Assembly: GCF_002093975.1 (NCBI RefSeq)
Contig: NZ_MSZZ01000043.1
Location: 62,001 to 126,000, forward strand
Length of the DNA: 64,000 bases
DNA from: Thermoactinospora rubra
GTDB taxonomy: Bacteria; Actinomycetota; Actinomycetes; Streptosporangiales; Streptosporangiaceae
Direction of reading: 5' to 3'
The translations under genes and the position numbers were made by a program. A model generated the notes under the pieces. That model had not been told where the DNA came from. It saw nothing but the letters and a program-made list of their open reading frames with translations, and ran no database searches. Shown here piece by piece: positions 1 to 7,930 of this stretch; position 1 is the first letter of the stretch; each line of letters starts with the position of its first letter.

Positions 1-591
1 GTCAGCCGGGACGGCCGCTACCGGCCCTTCTCTCCCGACGCCGCAGGGTACGTCCCCGGCGAGGGCGGCGCGATCCTCGTCGTGGAGGAGCGCGAGCGGG
101 CGCTGGAGCGGGGCGCGCCCACGGTCTACGCCGAGATCGCCGGGACCTCCTCCACGCACGACGCCCACCACGTCACCGACCCCGCGCCCGGCCACCGGCA
201 GTACGCGCGCGCCATGCGCGAGGCCGTCGCCCGGGCCGGCCTCACCCCCGCCGACATCGGCGTGGTCTTCGCCGACGGCGCCGGCGACCCGGTGCGGGAC
301 CGGCAGGAGGCCGCGGCCATCGAGGAGGTCTTCGGCCCCGGCCGGGTGCCGGTCACCGTCCCCAAGACGATGACCGGCCGCCTGTACTCCGGCGGCGCGG
401 CCCTCGACCTGGCGTGGGCGGCGCTGGCCCTGGCCGACGGCGTGCTGCCGCCGACGGTCGGCGTCGAGGGGGACGTGCCGGGCCTGGACCTGGTACGGCA
501 GGCCAGGACGGTGGACGGCCTGTCGGCGGCGCTGGTCCTCGCCCGGGGCGCCGGCGGCTTCAACTCCGCCGCGGTCCTGACCAAGGTCTGA
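1..591 (+). CDS. Type II polyketide chain length factor (KS-beta), 3' part
   Basis: The frame is open from base 1, so the N-terminal half lies outside the window. The visible 196 residues are the C-terminal thiolase-fold half of a type II PKS ketosynthase-like subunit. Early motifs are PFSPDAAGYVPGEGG and the end is GAGGFNSAAVL. The catalytic His region of true ketosynthases is replaced by ADGAGDP, and VTVPKTMTGRLYSGGAAL matches the chain length factor family rather than KS-alpha. In the family this subunit pairs with KS-alpha and sets poly-beta-ketone length for an aromatic polyketide or spore pigment. The KS-alpha gene is presumably upstream. No acyl carrier protein gene follows; a strong terminator does. 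Confidence 0.85.
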   Translation, partial: VSRDGRYRPFSPDAAGYVPGEGGAILVVEERERALERGAPTVYAEIAGTSSTHDAHHVTDPAPGHRQYARAMREAVARAGLTPADIGVVFADGAGDPVRDRQEAAAIEEVFGPGRVPVTVPKTMTGRLYSGGAALDLAWAALALADGVLPPTVGVEGDVPGLDLVRQARTVDGLSAALVLARGAGGFNSAAVLTKV

Positions 592-603
592 TCCTTCCTC
601 GAA

Positions 604-642
604 GCAGGGGGTACGGCTCGCATGCCGTACCCCCTGCTTTTT
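604..642 (+). terminator. Rho-independent terminator after the chain length factor gene
   Basis: A perfect 14-bp stem (604-617 with 624-637) with a 6-nt loop is followed by five T residues. It begins 13 bp after the stop codon of the polyketide gene. The convergent MMPL gene ends at 650, so the element may act in both directions, but the T tract faces the + strand. Confidence 0.9.
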
Positions 643-649
643 CATATGG

Positions 650-2824
650 TCAGCCGACGGGCTCCGGGGCCGGGGCCGGCTCGGGCGCCTCCTTCCGCAG
701 CGGCGAGGGCCGCACCCGCAGGACGGCCGCCGCCCAGCCGGGCAGCCACCAGTTCCAGCGGCCCATCATCGCCACCACGGCCGGGACCAGCACGCCCCGG
801 ATCAGCGTGGCGTCCAGCAGAATGCCCAGCGCCAGGCCGCTGGCGAAGACCTTGACGTCCAGCTCCGGCGTCATGGCCAGGGCGGCGAAGGAGATGAACA
901 GGATCAGCGCCGCCGAGGTGACCAGCCGTCCGGTCCTGCCGACCCCCTCGATCACGGCCCGGCGCGTGGTGCCGCCGCGGTCGTACTCCTCCCGCATGCG
1001 CGCCAGGATGAACACCTCGTAGTCCATGCTCAGGCCGTACAGGAAGGCGAAGATCGTCAACGGCACGAACTCGCCGATCGATCCGGTGGGCTGGATGTCC
1101 AGCAGTTCCCTCGTGCCCCAGCCGTACTGCCACAGCAGCACCATCGCGCCGATCACCGCGCCCAGCGACAGCAGGTTGAGCGCGATCGCCTTGAGCGGCA
1201 GCAGCAGCGACCGGAACGCGCGGGCCAGCATGACGAAGGTGACCAGCGCGATCAGGCCCAGCATCCACGGGAAGGCGCCGTAGGTCTGGGACTGGAAGTC
1301 CATGCTCTGCGCCGCGTTGCCGCCCACCTTGACGGTGTCCGGCACGGCCTGGCGGATCCGGGTGATGGTCGCCTCGCCCGCGGCGGTGCCGTTCTCGGCG
1401 ACGGGCAGCACGGACACCACGGCGGTGCCCTGGCGCCGCCAGGTGGGCGAGTCGGGCGCGAGCACGGTGGCCACGCCCTCGATCCGCCTGATCCGCTCGA
1501 CGGCCGCGGCCGCATCGCCGGTCACCAGCACGTCGATGGGCGTGATGACGCCGGCCGGGACGCCGGCGCGGTGCAGCGCCGCCACGCCCTCGTGGCCGGG
1601 GCCGCCGGCGCGCAGGTGACGGCTCTCCGGCAGGCCCAGGTTGACGCCGAGGGCGGTCCAGGTCAGCGCCAGCAGCAGGCCGCCGGAGACCAGCGCGGCG
1701 GGCCGGCGCAGCCGCACCACGCCGCGGGCCCACGCCGACCAGGCACGCCCGGCCCTGGCCTCGCTCTGGAAGCGCGCCCCCTCGCCGCGCCGCCGGTCCA
1801 GCCGCTGCCCGGCGAGGGCGAGCAGGACCGGCAGGACCATGAGGGTGGCCGCCACGCTGACCGCGGTGATGATCATCCCCGCGATGCCGAGGCTGCGCAG
1901 GAACGGCACCGGCAGCACCACCATCGTGACCAGGCCGATGGCCACCGCGACGCCGCTGAACAGCACGGCGCGGCCCGCCCCGGCCATCGCCCGGTGCACC
2001 GCCTCGTCCCCGCGGTGGCCGGCCGCCTGCTCCTCCCGCCAGCGGGCCACCAGCAGCAGCGAGTAGTCCACCGCGATGCCCAGGCCCAGCAGCGGCATCG
2101 TGGTCAGCGCGACGTCGTGGACCGTCATCACCAGCGTCAGCAGCAGGATCGCGATGAACGAGACGAAGACGGCCAGCACCGAGATGAGGATCGGCACGAA
2201 GGCCAGCGCCGACCGGAACACCAGCAGCAGCACGACCACCGCGGCCAGCACGCCGATGCCGATCTTGCTCGGGACGTCCACGCCGCCCGCCTCCACGCTC
2301 GGCGCGAGGGTGTCCAGGCCGGTGACGTGGACCGTGCTGCCGGGCGGCAGGTGCGGCCGCATCGCCGCGACGATGACCGGGCTCTCGTCCGGCGTCTCGC
2401 CCAGGCCGCCGCCGGGCGGGCTGCCGTCGGAGTAGGTGCCGGGGAACACCAGGCCGAAGGTGGTGCGGCCGTCGGCCCCGACCAGCCGCGGGTCGCCGGT
2501 GTCGGCGTAGGAGACCACGCGGGACTTGGGCAGCTTCGCCGAGACGGCGGCGAAGGCCGCGCCGATCGCCTCCTTGGCGCCTTGCGCCGTGCTGCCCTCC
2601 GGGAGCACCACGACGGGGACGAACGGCCGCTGGTAGCCGCCGTTGCCGTAGATCCTGACGATCTCCTGGTTGGCCTCGAAGGCCGGCATGCCGGGATGGG
2701 CGTACTCCTCCGACAGCCGTTGGATCGCTATGGGGGTGGCCCCCATGCCGATGAGGAACGCCACCAGGGCCAGCAACGTGACCATGCCCTTGCGGCGCAG
2801 CACGAAGGCAGACAGTCTCTCCAT
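650..2824 (-). CDS. MMPL/RND family membrane transporter
   Basis: A 724-residue protein with the MMPL architecture: one N-terminal membrane helix (about residues 13-31), a large extracytoplasmic loop, a helix bundle from about residue 189, and then the same pattern repeated in the second half. The family exports lipids, siderophores or polyketide-like molecules using the proton gradient. It converges on a type II PKS gene and is divergent from a two-component system starting 124 bp away. It could export a polyketide product or be regulated by that system; both are inferences from position. The ATG at 2824 gives the expected cytoplasmic start (MERLSAFVLRRKG). Confidence 0.88.
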   Translation of the reverse strand: MERLSAFVLRRKGMVTLLALVAFLIGMGATPIAIQRLSEEYAHPGMPAFEANQEIVRIYGNGGYQRPFVPVVVLPEGSTAQGAKEAIGAAFAAVSAKLPKSRVVSYADTGDPRLVGADGRTTFGLVFPGTYSDGSPPGGGLGETPDESPVIVAAMRPHLPPGSTVHVTGLDTLAPSVEAGGVDVPSKIGIGVLAAVVVLLLVFRSALAFVPILISVLAVFVSFIAILLLTLVMTVHDVALTTMPLLGLGIAVDYSLLLVARWREEQAAGHRGDEAVHRAMAGAGRAVLFSGVAVAIGLVTMVVLPVPFLRSLGIAGMIITAVSVAATLMVLPVLLALAGQRLDRRRGEGARFQSEARAGRAWSAWARGVVRLRRPAALVSGGLLLALTWTALGVNLGLPESRHLRAGGPGHEGVAALHRAGVPAGVITPIDVLVTGDAAAAVERIRRIEGVATVLAPDSPTWRRQGTAVVSVLPVAENGTAAGEATITRIRQAVPDTVKVGGNAAQSMDFQSQTYGAFPWMLGLIALVTFVMLARAFRSLLLPLKAIALNLLSLGAVIGAMVLLWQYGWGTRELLDIQPTGSIGEFVPLTIFAFLYGLSMDYEVFILARMREEYDRGGTTRRAVIEGVGRTGRLVTSAALILFISFAALAMTPELDVKVFASGLALGILLDATLIRGVLVPAVVAMMGRWNWWLPGWAAAVLRVRPSPLRKEAPEPAPAPEPVG

Positions 2825-2947
2825 ACGGCCCAGTGGAGCAAAGCGATCTCCAGCGGCCGTGTGACCGGCCTTAAGCCCTCGTGTGAGTCGGGCAATTCAC
2901 AGAGTTCCCTATGGGCCGTTCAAGATCTTCCGGGTCAGACTAGACGG

Positions 2948-3634
2948 GTGACCCGGATTCTTGTCGTGGACGACGAACCCTATCTCGCCGATCTCGTCGC
3001 CACCGCCCTGCGGTATGAGGGGTTCGAGACGGCCACCGCCTCCTCGGGGGCCGAGGCGGTCTCGGCGACCGAGGCCTGCAAGCCCGACCTGATCGTCCTG
3101 GACGTGATGCTGCCCGACATCCTCGGCACCGAGGTCTGCCGCCGCATCCGCGCCTCGGGATCGGATGTGCCGGTGGTCTTCCTGACGGCCATGGACGCGA
3201 CCGAGGACAAGATCAGCGGACTGACCGTCGGCGGGGACGACTACGTGACCAAGCCGTTCAGCCTGGAGGAGCTGATCGCCCGGGTGCGCGCGGTGCTGCG
3301 CAGGACCAAGCGGGCCGGGGACGACTCCGGCACGCTGGCCTTCGCCGACCTCGTCATCGACGAGGACGCCTACGAGGTACGGCGGGGCGGCGTCCTGCTC
3401 GACCTCACCCCGACGGAGTTCAAGCTGCTGCGCTTCCTGCTGACCAACGCCGGCAAGGTGATGTCCAAGCGCCAGATCCTCGACCACGTCTGGGAGTACG
3501 ACTTCGGCGGCAACGACGGCGTCGTCCAGACCTACATCAGCTACCTGCGGCGCAAGGTCGACTTCGCCGGCCCGCCCCTGATCCACACCGTCCCCCGCGT
3601 CGGCTACGTCCTGCGCCTGCCCAGGGAAGCCTGA
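2948..3634 (+). CDS. OmpR/PhoB-family response regulator
   Basis: 228 residues from a GTG start (VTRILVVDDEP). Receiver domain at residues 1-115 with acidic pocket Asp8/Asp9, phospho-acceptor Asp52 (LIVLDVMLPD) and conserved Lys102 (YVTKPFS). The winged-helix DNA-binding domain occupies about 130-225 (LTPTEFKLLRFL, YISYLRRKV). An upstream open frame exists but has no family match; the GTG was chosen because the receiver starts directly after it. The stop overlaps the kinase start (TGATG), showing translational coupling. Likely targets are the divergent MMPL gene or its own operon, by position only. Confidence 0.93.
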   Translation: MTRILVVDDEPYLADLVATALRYEGFETATASSGAEAVSATEACKPDLIVLDVMLPDILGTEVCRRIRASGSDVPVVFLTAMDATEDKISGLTVGGDDYVTKPFSLEELIARVRAVLRRTKRAGDDSGTLAFADLVIDEDAYEVRRGGVLLDLTPTEFKLLRFLLTNAGKVMSKRQILDHVWEYDFGGNDGVVQTYISYLRRKVDFAGPPLIHTVPRVGYVLRLPREA

Positions 3635-4743
3635 TGTCGCTGCGCGTCCGCCTCGTGCTCACGGTCGTCGGCCTGCTGGCCCTGGCCCTGGCCCTGGCCG
3701 GCGGCGCCACCTTCGGCGCCATCCAGGACTGGCGCGGCCCCGGCGGCTCCCGGCTGCTGGCCCTGACCAGCGAGGAGCAGCTGCTGGCCGCCGCCGACGA
3801 GCTGACCCGGCGGGTCGCCCTCGTCATGATCGGCACCTCGGGCTTCGCGCTGGCCGGGCTGACCCTGCTGGCCCTGCTCCTGATCCGCCGCGACCTGCGC
3901 CCCCTGGACCGGATCGTGGACACCGCGACCGCCATCGGCGCCGGCGACCTCGGCCGCCGCATCGAGACGGCGCCGCCGGACACCGAGGTGGGCCGGCTCG
4001 GCGCGGCGCTCAACGCCATGCTCGGCCAGATCGAGAGCGCCTTCCGGGAGCGCGAGGCCTCCCAGGACCGCCTGCGCCGCTTCGTCGCCGACGCCTCCCA
4101 CGAGCTGCGCACCCCGATCGCCACCATCCGCGGCTACGCCGAGCTGTTCCGCCGCGGCGCCGCCACCCGCCGGGACGACCTGGAGAAGGCCATGCGCCGC
4201 ATCGAGTCCGAGGCCGCGCGCATGGGCTCGCTGGTGGAGGAGCTGCTGCTGCTGGCCCGCCTGGACCAGGGCCGGCCGCTGGAGCGCCGCCCGGTGGCGC
4301 TGGACGCGCTGGCCGCCGACGCGGTCGCCGACACGCTGGCGATCGAGCCGGACCGCCCGCTCACGCTGGCGTGCGACGGCCCGGTGGAGGTCGTGGGCGA
4401 CGCGGCCAAGCTCCGCCAGGCGGTGGGCAACCTGCTGGTCAACGTGCTCCACCACACGCCACGCGGAACGCCCGCCACCGTCCGCGTCACCGCCTCCGGC
4501 GGCCGGGCCGTGGTGGAGGTCGCCGACCAGGGCCCCGGCCTCACCGACGAGCAGCGCTCGCTGGTCTTCGAGCGCTTCTACCGCGGCGACCACGGCCACG
4601 GCGACCGCAGGGCGCAGGGCGGCGCGGGACTGGGCCTGTCCATCGTCGCCGCGGTGGCCGCCGCGCACGGGGGAGAGGCGTCGGTGAGCTCGGCCCCCGG
4701 CGGGGGCGCGGCCTTCCGGATCATCCTGCCGCTGGAGCGGTGA
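3634..4743 (+). CDS. Sensor histidine kinase (HAMP-HisKA-HATPase)
   Basis: 369 residues. Two membrane helices (about 7-29 and 61-84) flank a very short external loop. Then come a HAMP linker (85-137), the dimerisation/phospho-acceptor helix with His156 (ASHELRTP), and the ATP-binding domain with N-box (NLLVNVLHHTP), G1 (DQGPGL) and G2 (GAGLGLSI) motifs. It phosphorylates the regulator encoded immediately upstream, whose stop codon it overlaps. The small external loop suggests that it senses the membrane itself or a partner protein. That would fit an MMPL transporter next door, but the stimulus is unknown. Confidence 0.93.
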   Translation: MSLRVRLVLTVVGLLALALALAGGATFGAIQDWRGPGGSRLLALTSEEQLLAAADELTRRVALVMIGTSGFALAGLTLLALLLIRRDLRPLDRIVDTATAIGAGDLGRRIETAPPDTEVGRLGAALNAMLGQIESAFREREASQDRLRRFVADASHELRTPIATIRGYAELFRRGAATRRDDLEKAMRRIESEAARMGSLVEELLLLARLDQGRPLERRPVALDALAADAVADTLAIEPDRPLTLACDGPVEVVGDAAKLRQAVGNLLVNVLHHTPRGTPATVRVTASGGRAVVEVADQGPGLTDEQRSLVFERFYRGDHGHGDRRAQGGAGLGLSIVAAVAAAHGGEASVSSAPGGGAAFRIILPLER

Positions 4744-4756
4744 TCCGGAAGGCCGC

Positions 4757-4795
4757 GGGCCCGATCACCGGGCCCGATCACCGGGCCCGATCACC
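4757..4795. repeat. Three perfect 13-bp tandem copies at a convergent junction
   Basis: The unit GGGCCCGATCACC occurs three times without change at 4757-4769, 4770-4782 and 4783-4795. The last copy contains the stop codon of pxpC. The copies can pair with CGGTGATC at the end of the kinase gene (around 4738), so the stretch may also form the terminator for both convergent genes. Confidence 0.8.
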
Positions 4796-5654
4796 GGTGG
4801 CCGGGCCGTACCAGGGCGAACCGCACCCGGTCGCCCGGCCGCAGCTGGGCCGCGACGGCCAGGTCCGCGGCGAGCACCACCCCGATGACCGGGTAGCCCC
4901 CGGTGGGCGGGTGGTCGGCCAGGAAGACGATCGGCTGGCCGCTCGGCGGCACCTGGATGGCGCCCGTCACCATCCCCTCGCTCGGCAGCTCGCCCTCGCG
5001 TGCCCGCTTCAGCTCGCGCCCGCGCAGCCGCACGCCCACCCGGTTGCTGTCCTGGCTCACCTCGTACGGCTCGGCGCACAGCCCGTGCGGCGCGTCGGGG
5101 GAGAACCAGTCGTCGCGCGGCCCCGGCAGGAAGCGCAGCACGGGCTCGCCGGGGATGCCGACCGGCGCCAGGTCCACCGGCGGCGGCTCCAGCCCCGCCG
5201 CCGGGCCCACCTCCAGCGTCGTGCCCGGCCGCAGGGGCGGCGGCCCCAGCCCGGACAGGGAGTCGGTCGAGCGGCTGCCGAGCACGGGCTCCACCGCGAT
5301 CCCGCCCCGCACCGCCAGGTAGGTGCGCAGGCCGCCGGCGGGCGTCCCGAACCGCAGCTCCGTCCCGGCCCCGGCCCAGAACGGCGCGTTCATGCCCGCC
5401 CCGGCGCAGCGGCTCCTGATCGGGCAGGGCGCGCCCGTGACGGCCACCCAGGCCCCGGCGTGGAAGCGCAGCACCGCCCCGCCGAAGGTCAGCTCCAGGC
5501 CCGCCGCGCCCTCCGGGTTGCCGACGAGCCGGTTGGCCAGCCGCAGGCTCGCCTGGTCCGCCGCGCCGGACCGCGGCACCCCCAGGTGCGCATACCCGGG
5601 GCGGCCCAGGTCCTGCACCGTGGTGTACGGCCCGGCCGCCAGGATCTCGATCAT
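4791..5654 (-). CDS. pxpC: 5-oxoprolinase subunit C (AHS2 domain)
   Basis: 287 residues of the AHS2/biotin-dependent carboxylase-like family, opening MIEILAAGPYTTVQDLGRPG, the family's diagnostic start. With PxpB and PxpA it forms the prokaryotic ATP-dependent 5-oxoprolinase that opens pyroglutamate to glutamate; PxpB/PxpC activate the substrate and PxpA completes hydrolysis. The frame extends upstream to 5720, but the ATG at 5654 is the real start: it overlaps the pxpB stop by 4 bp and gives the conserved N-terminus. The stop codon lies inside a 13-bp tandem repeat. Confidence 0.93.
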   Translation of the reverse strand: MIEILAAGPYTTVQDLGRPGYAHLGVPRSGAADQASLRLANRLVGNPEGAAGLELTFGGAVLRFHAGAWVAVTGAPCPIRSRCAGAGMNAPFWAGAGTELRFGTPAGGLRTYLAVRGGIAVEPVLGSRSTDSLSGLGPPPLRPGTTLEVGPAAGLEPPPVDLAPVGIPGEPVLRFLPGPRDDWFSPDAPHGLCAEPYEVSQDSNRVGVRLRGRELKRAREGELPSEGMVTGAIQVPPSGQPIVFLADHPPTGGYPVIGVVLAADLAVAAQLRPGDRVRFALVRPGHR

Positions 5655-6382
5655 GCGGCCTCGAATCGCACTCGCATGCCCGGGCGGAACAGCGATGGCG
5701 GATCGGCGCGCACGTCCCACACCCGCACGTCGGTCCGCCCGAGCAGCCGCCAGCCGCCGGGGGAGGCGCTGGGGTAGACGGCCGAGTACGGCCCGGCGAT
5801 CGCGACGGACCCGGCGGGCACCGAGGTGCGCGGCGTGTCGAGCCGGGGCACGTGCAGGACGGGGTCGAGCCCGGTCAGGTAGGCGAACCCGGGCGCGAAG
5901 CCGAGCCAGCCCACCACGAGGTCGCTGCCGACATGGCGGGCGATCACCTCCTCGACGGAGATCCCGGCCAGCTCCGCGACCGGCTCCAGGTCCGCCCCGT
6001 CGTACCGGACCGGGATGACGACGGCCTCCTCGCCGGGGCCTCTTCGCGGCCCACCGACCCCCGTCGCTCCCGGCATGCCCGTCCCGGCGGCCCCAGGCGT
6101 GCCCGCTTCTTCCCGCGCCCCTTCTTTCCCCCCTGGTCCCGCACCCGTGCGGCCGGAGGTCGCGCCGACTCCCGCACGCGCGTCGGCGAGCATCGCCTCC
6201 AGCACCGCACGCAACCGCCCGGCATCCATCCCCGGCGCCACGACGAGCACCGTCTCCGGCCCCGGCACGATCTCCTCCACCCCGGCCGGCCGCGCGCCGC
6301 GCAGCAGCGCGTCGAGACGGTGCGACACCTCCAGCGCCCCCGTCTCGACCAGCAGCCCGTGCTCCCCGGCCAGACGGATCAT
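5651..6382 (-). CDS. pxpB: 5-oxoprolinase subunit B (AHS1 domain) with a low-complexity insertion
   Basis: 243 residues. The N-terminal AHS1 part (residues 1-75) and the C-terminal catalytic part (from about 122, with GWLGFAPGFAYLTGLD and SVAIAGPYSAVYP) are conserved. About 45 residues of Gly/Ala/Arg/Pro-rich sequence (about 76-120, DNA about 6020-6155) separate them. Most PxpB/KipI proteins are 200-230 residues without this stretch. Start and stop each overlap the neighbouring pxp genes by 4 bp, so the three subunits are translationally coupled. It works with PxpC to phosphorylate 5-oxoproline. Confidence 0.92.
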   Translation of the reverse strand: MIRLAGEHGLLVETGALEVSHRLDALLRGARPAGVEEIVPGPETVLVVAPGMDAGRLRAVLEAMLADARAGVGATSGRTGAGPGGKEGAREEAGTPGAAGTGMPGATGVGGPRRGPGEEAVVIPVRYDGADLEPVAELAGISVEEVIARHVGSDLVVGWLGFAPGFAYLTGLDPVLHVPRLDTPRTSVPAGSVAIAGPYSAVYPSASPGGWRLLGRTDVRVWDVRADPPSLFRPGMRVRFEAA

Positions 6383-7134
6383 GCGAACGCCTGAAGGGTC
6401 ACGCCCGCCTCGACCAGCGCGTCACGGACCCCGCGCGCGAGCCGTACGGCATCCGGCGTGTCCCCGTGCACGCAGATCGACCGGGCCGTGACCGGGACCT
6501 GCGTGCCGTCCACGGCCGTGACGGTGTGCTCGACCGCCATCCTCACGGCGCGGGCCGCCACCTCCGCCGGGTCGTGGACGACCGCCCCGGGCTCCCGCCG
6601 CGGCACCAGCGTCCCCCCGGCTGTGTAGGCCCGGTCGGCGAACGCCTCGCACACCGTGGTGATCCCCTCGGCGGCGGCCGCCTCGTGCACGGCCGAGCCG
6701 GGAAGCGTGAGGACGGGCAGCGACCGGTCATAGTCCGCGACCGCGTCGATCACGGCCGCGGCCTGGACGGGGTCGCGGACGATCCGGTTGTACAGCGCGC
6801 CGTGCGGCTTGACGTAGGCGACGCGCCCGCCCATGGCCCGCGCGATGCCGTCGACGGCCGCCAGCTGGTAGAGCACCTCGGCGCACAGCTCCTCGGGCTC
6901 CAGGTCCATCTCCCGGCGGCCGAAGTGCGCCAGGTCGCGGTAGGACACCTGGGCGCCGATGGCCACCCCGCGGTCGACCGCCGCCGCGCAGGTGCGCCGG
7001 ATCGTCACCGGGTCGCCGGCGTGGAACCCGCACGCCACGTTCGCGCTGGTGACGATGTCGAGCAACGCCATGTCGTCGCCGAGCCGCCAGATGCCGAAGC
7101 CCTCGCCCAGGTCGGCGTTGAGGTCGATCACCAT
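6379..7134 (-). CDS. pxpA: 5-oxoprolinase subunit A (LamB/YcsF family)
   Basis: 251 residues starting MVIDLNADLGEGFG, the family signature. Conserved blocks include ANVACGFHAGDP and YVKPHGALYN. It is the catalytic partner that converts activated 5-oxoproline to glutamate. The ATG at 7134 was chosen over an upstream in-frame start because GAGGGAGGA lies just upstream and the family N-terminus begins there. It is first in the operon pxpA-pxpB-pxpC. The thioesterase gene upstream ends 19 bp away on the same strand and could be co-transcribed. Confidence 0.94.
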   Translation of the reverse strand: MVIDLNADLGEGFGIWRLGDDMALLDIVTSANVACGFHAGDPVTIRRTCAAAVDRGVAIGAQVSYRDLAHFGRREMDLEPEELCAEVLYQLAAVDGIARAMGGRVAYVKPHGALYNRIVRDPVQAAAVIDAVADYDRSLPVLTLPGSAVHEAAAAEGITTVCEAFADRAYTAGGTLVPRREPGAVVHDPAEVAARAVRMAVEHTVTAVDGTQVPVTARSICVHGDTPDAVRLARGVRDALVEAGVTLQAFA

Positions 7135-7153
7135 GGACCCATCCTCCCTCTGC

Positions 7154-7930
7154 CTAGCGCGGCGCGACGAAGAGGGTCTGGGTCGCCACGCCGACCTCGC
7201 CCAGCTCGTCATACAGCGTGGACCGGGTCAGACCGCGCCCGGCCGGGCCGATGACGGTGGCCGCGTCCATGCACGTCCACTCGCCGGCCGGCGCGCGGAA
7301 CAGCGAGATCGTCAGGTCGACGTTGACGAACAGGTGGGTGGCGAAGTCGATCACGCCGCTCACGCCGTTGCCGCTGTCGGCCAGCAGCGCCAGGCTCTCC
7401 AGCGGGCTGGCCGGCTCGCCGTCCACCAGCGGCACCCGTGGCCGGCCCCAGACCACGGCCGGGCCGTACTCGTCGGGCGAGCCGGAGACGAAGCGCACGT
7501 CCATGGCTCTGCCGTACCCGAAGCCGGTGGAGAACCACGTGTCGGGGCCGGGCGGCGGGATCGGCGCGGGCGGGCCGGGCAGCGGGGTCGCCGGGGTGTC
7601 GCTCTCGCGGATGCGCCAGGCGGTGGCGCGGACGTACTCGCGGCCGCCGCAGGACACCGAGGCGGCCAGGCACTGGACGCGCTTGCCGTCGCGCACGACC
7701 TCGGCGCGGACCTCCAGCTCGCCGACGGGCACAGGCCCGAAGACGTCGGCGGCCAGCCGCGACAGCGCCAGCCCGGGGCGCGGCGCGGTCTGCTCCAGCT
7801 CGTGGACGATCAGGGCCGTCACGGGGCCCATGTGCTGCGTCGCGGGGTCCCACGGGCCCTGCGTGTGCTCCGAGGCCAGGTAGCGGCCCGCGGACAGCCG
7901 CTCGTACATCGCCATGGCACTAGATTTCAT
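7154..7930 (-). CDS. TesB-like acyl-CoA thioesterase family protein
   Basis: 258 residues with a double hotdog layout. The N-terminal half has HMGPVTALIVHELEQ and SRLAADVFGPVP. The C-terminal half has THLFVNVDLTISLFRAP and YDELGEVGVATQTLFVAP, the usual end of actinobacterial TesB-like thioesterases. It probably hydrolyses an acyl-CoA; the substrate is unknown. The ATG at 7930 overlaps the previous gene's stop by 11 bp. An alternative ATG at 7915 lies just after that stop, and neither has a strong ribosome binding site. Translational coupling to the upstream gene is likely. Confidence 0.8.
   Translation of the reverse strand: MKSSAMAMYERLSAGRYLASEHTQGPWDPATQHMGPVTALIVHELEQTAPRPGLALSRLAADVFGPVPVGELEVRAEVVRDGKRVQCLAASVSCGGREYVRATAWRIRESDTPATPLPGPPAPIPPPGPDTWFSTGFGYGRAMDVRFVSGSPDEYGPAVVWGRPRVPLVDGEPASPLESLALLADSGNGVSGVIDFATHLFVNVDLTISLFRAPAGEWTCMDAATVIGPAGRGLTRSTLYDELGEVGVATQTLFVAPR

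Noticed and set aside
4757..4795. Three 13-bp direct repeats as a CRISPR remnant
   Set aside because: The copies are contiguous without spacers and end at a gene terminus; a simple tandem repeat or terminator.
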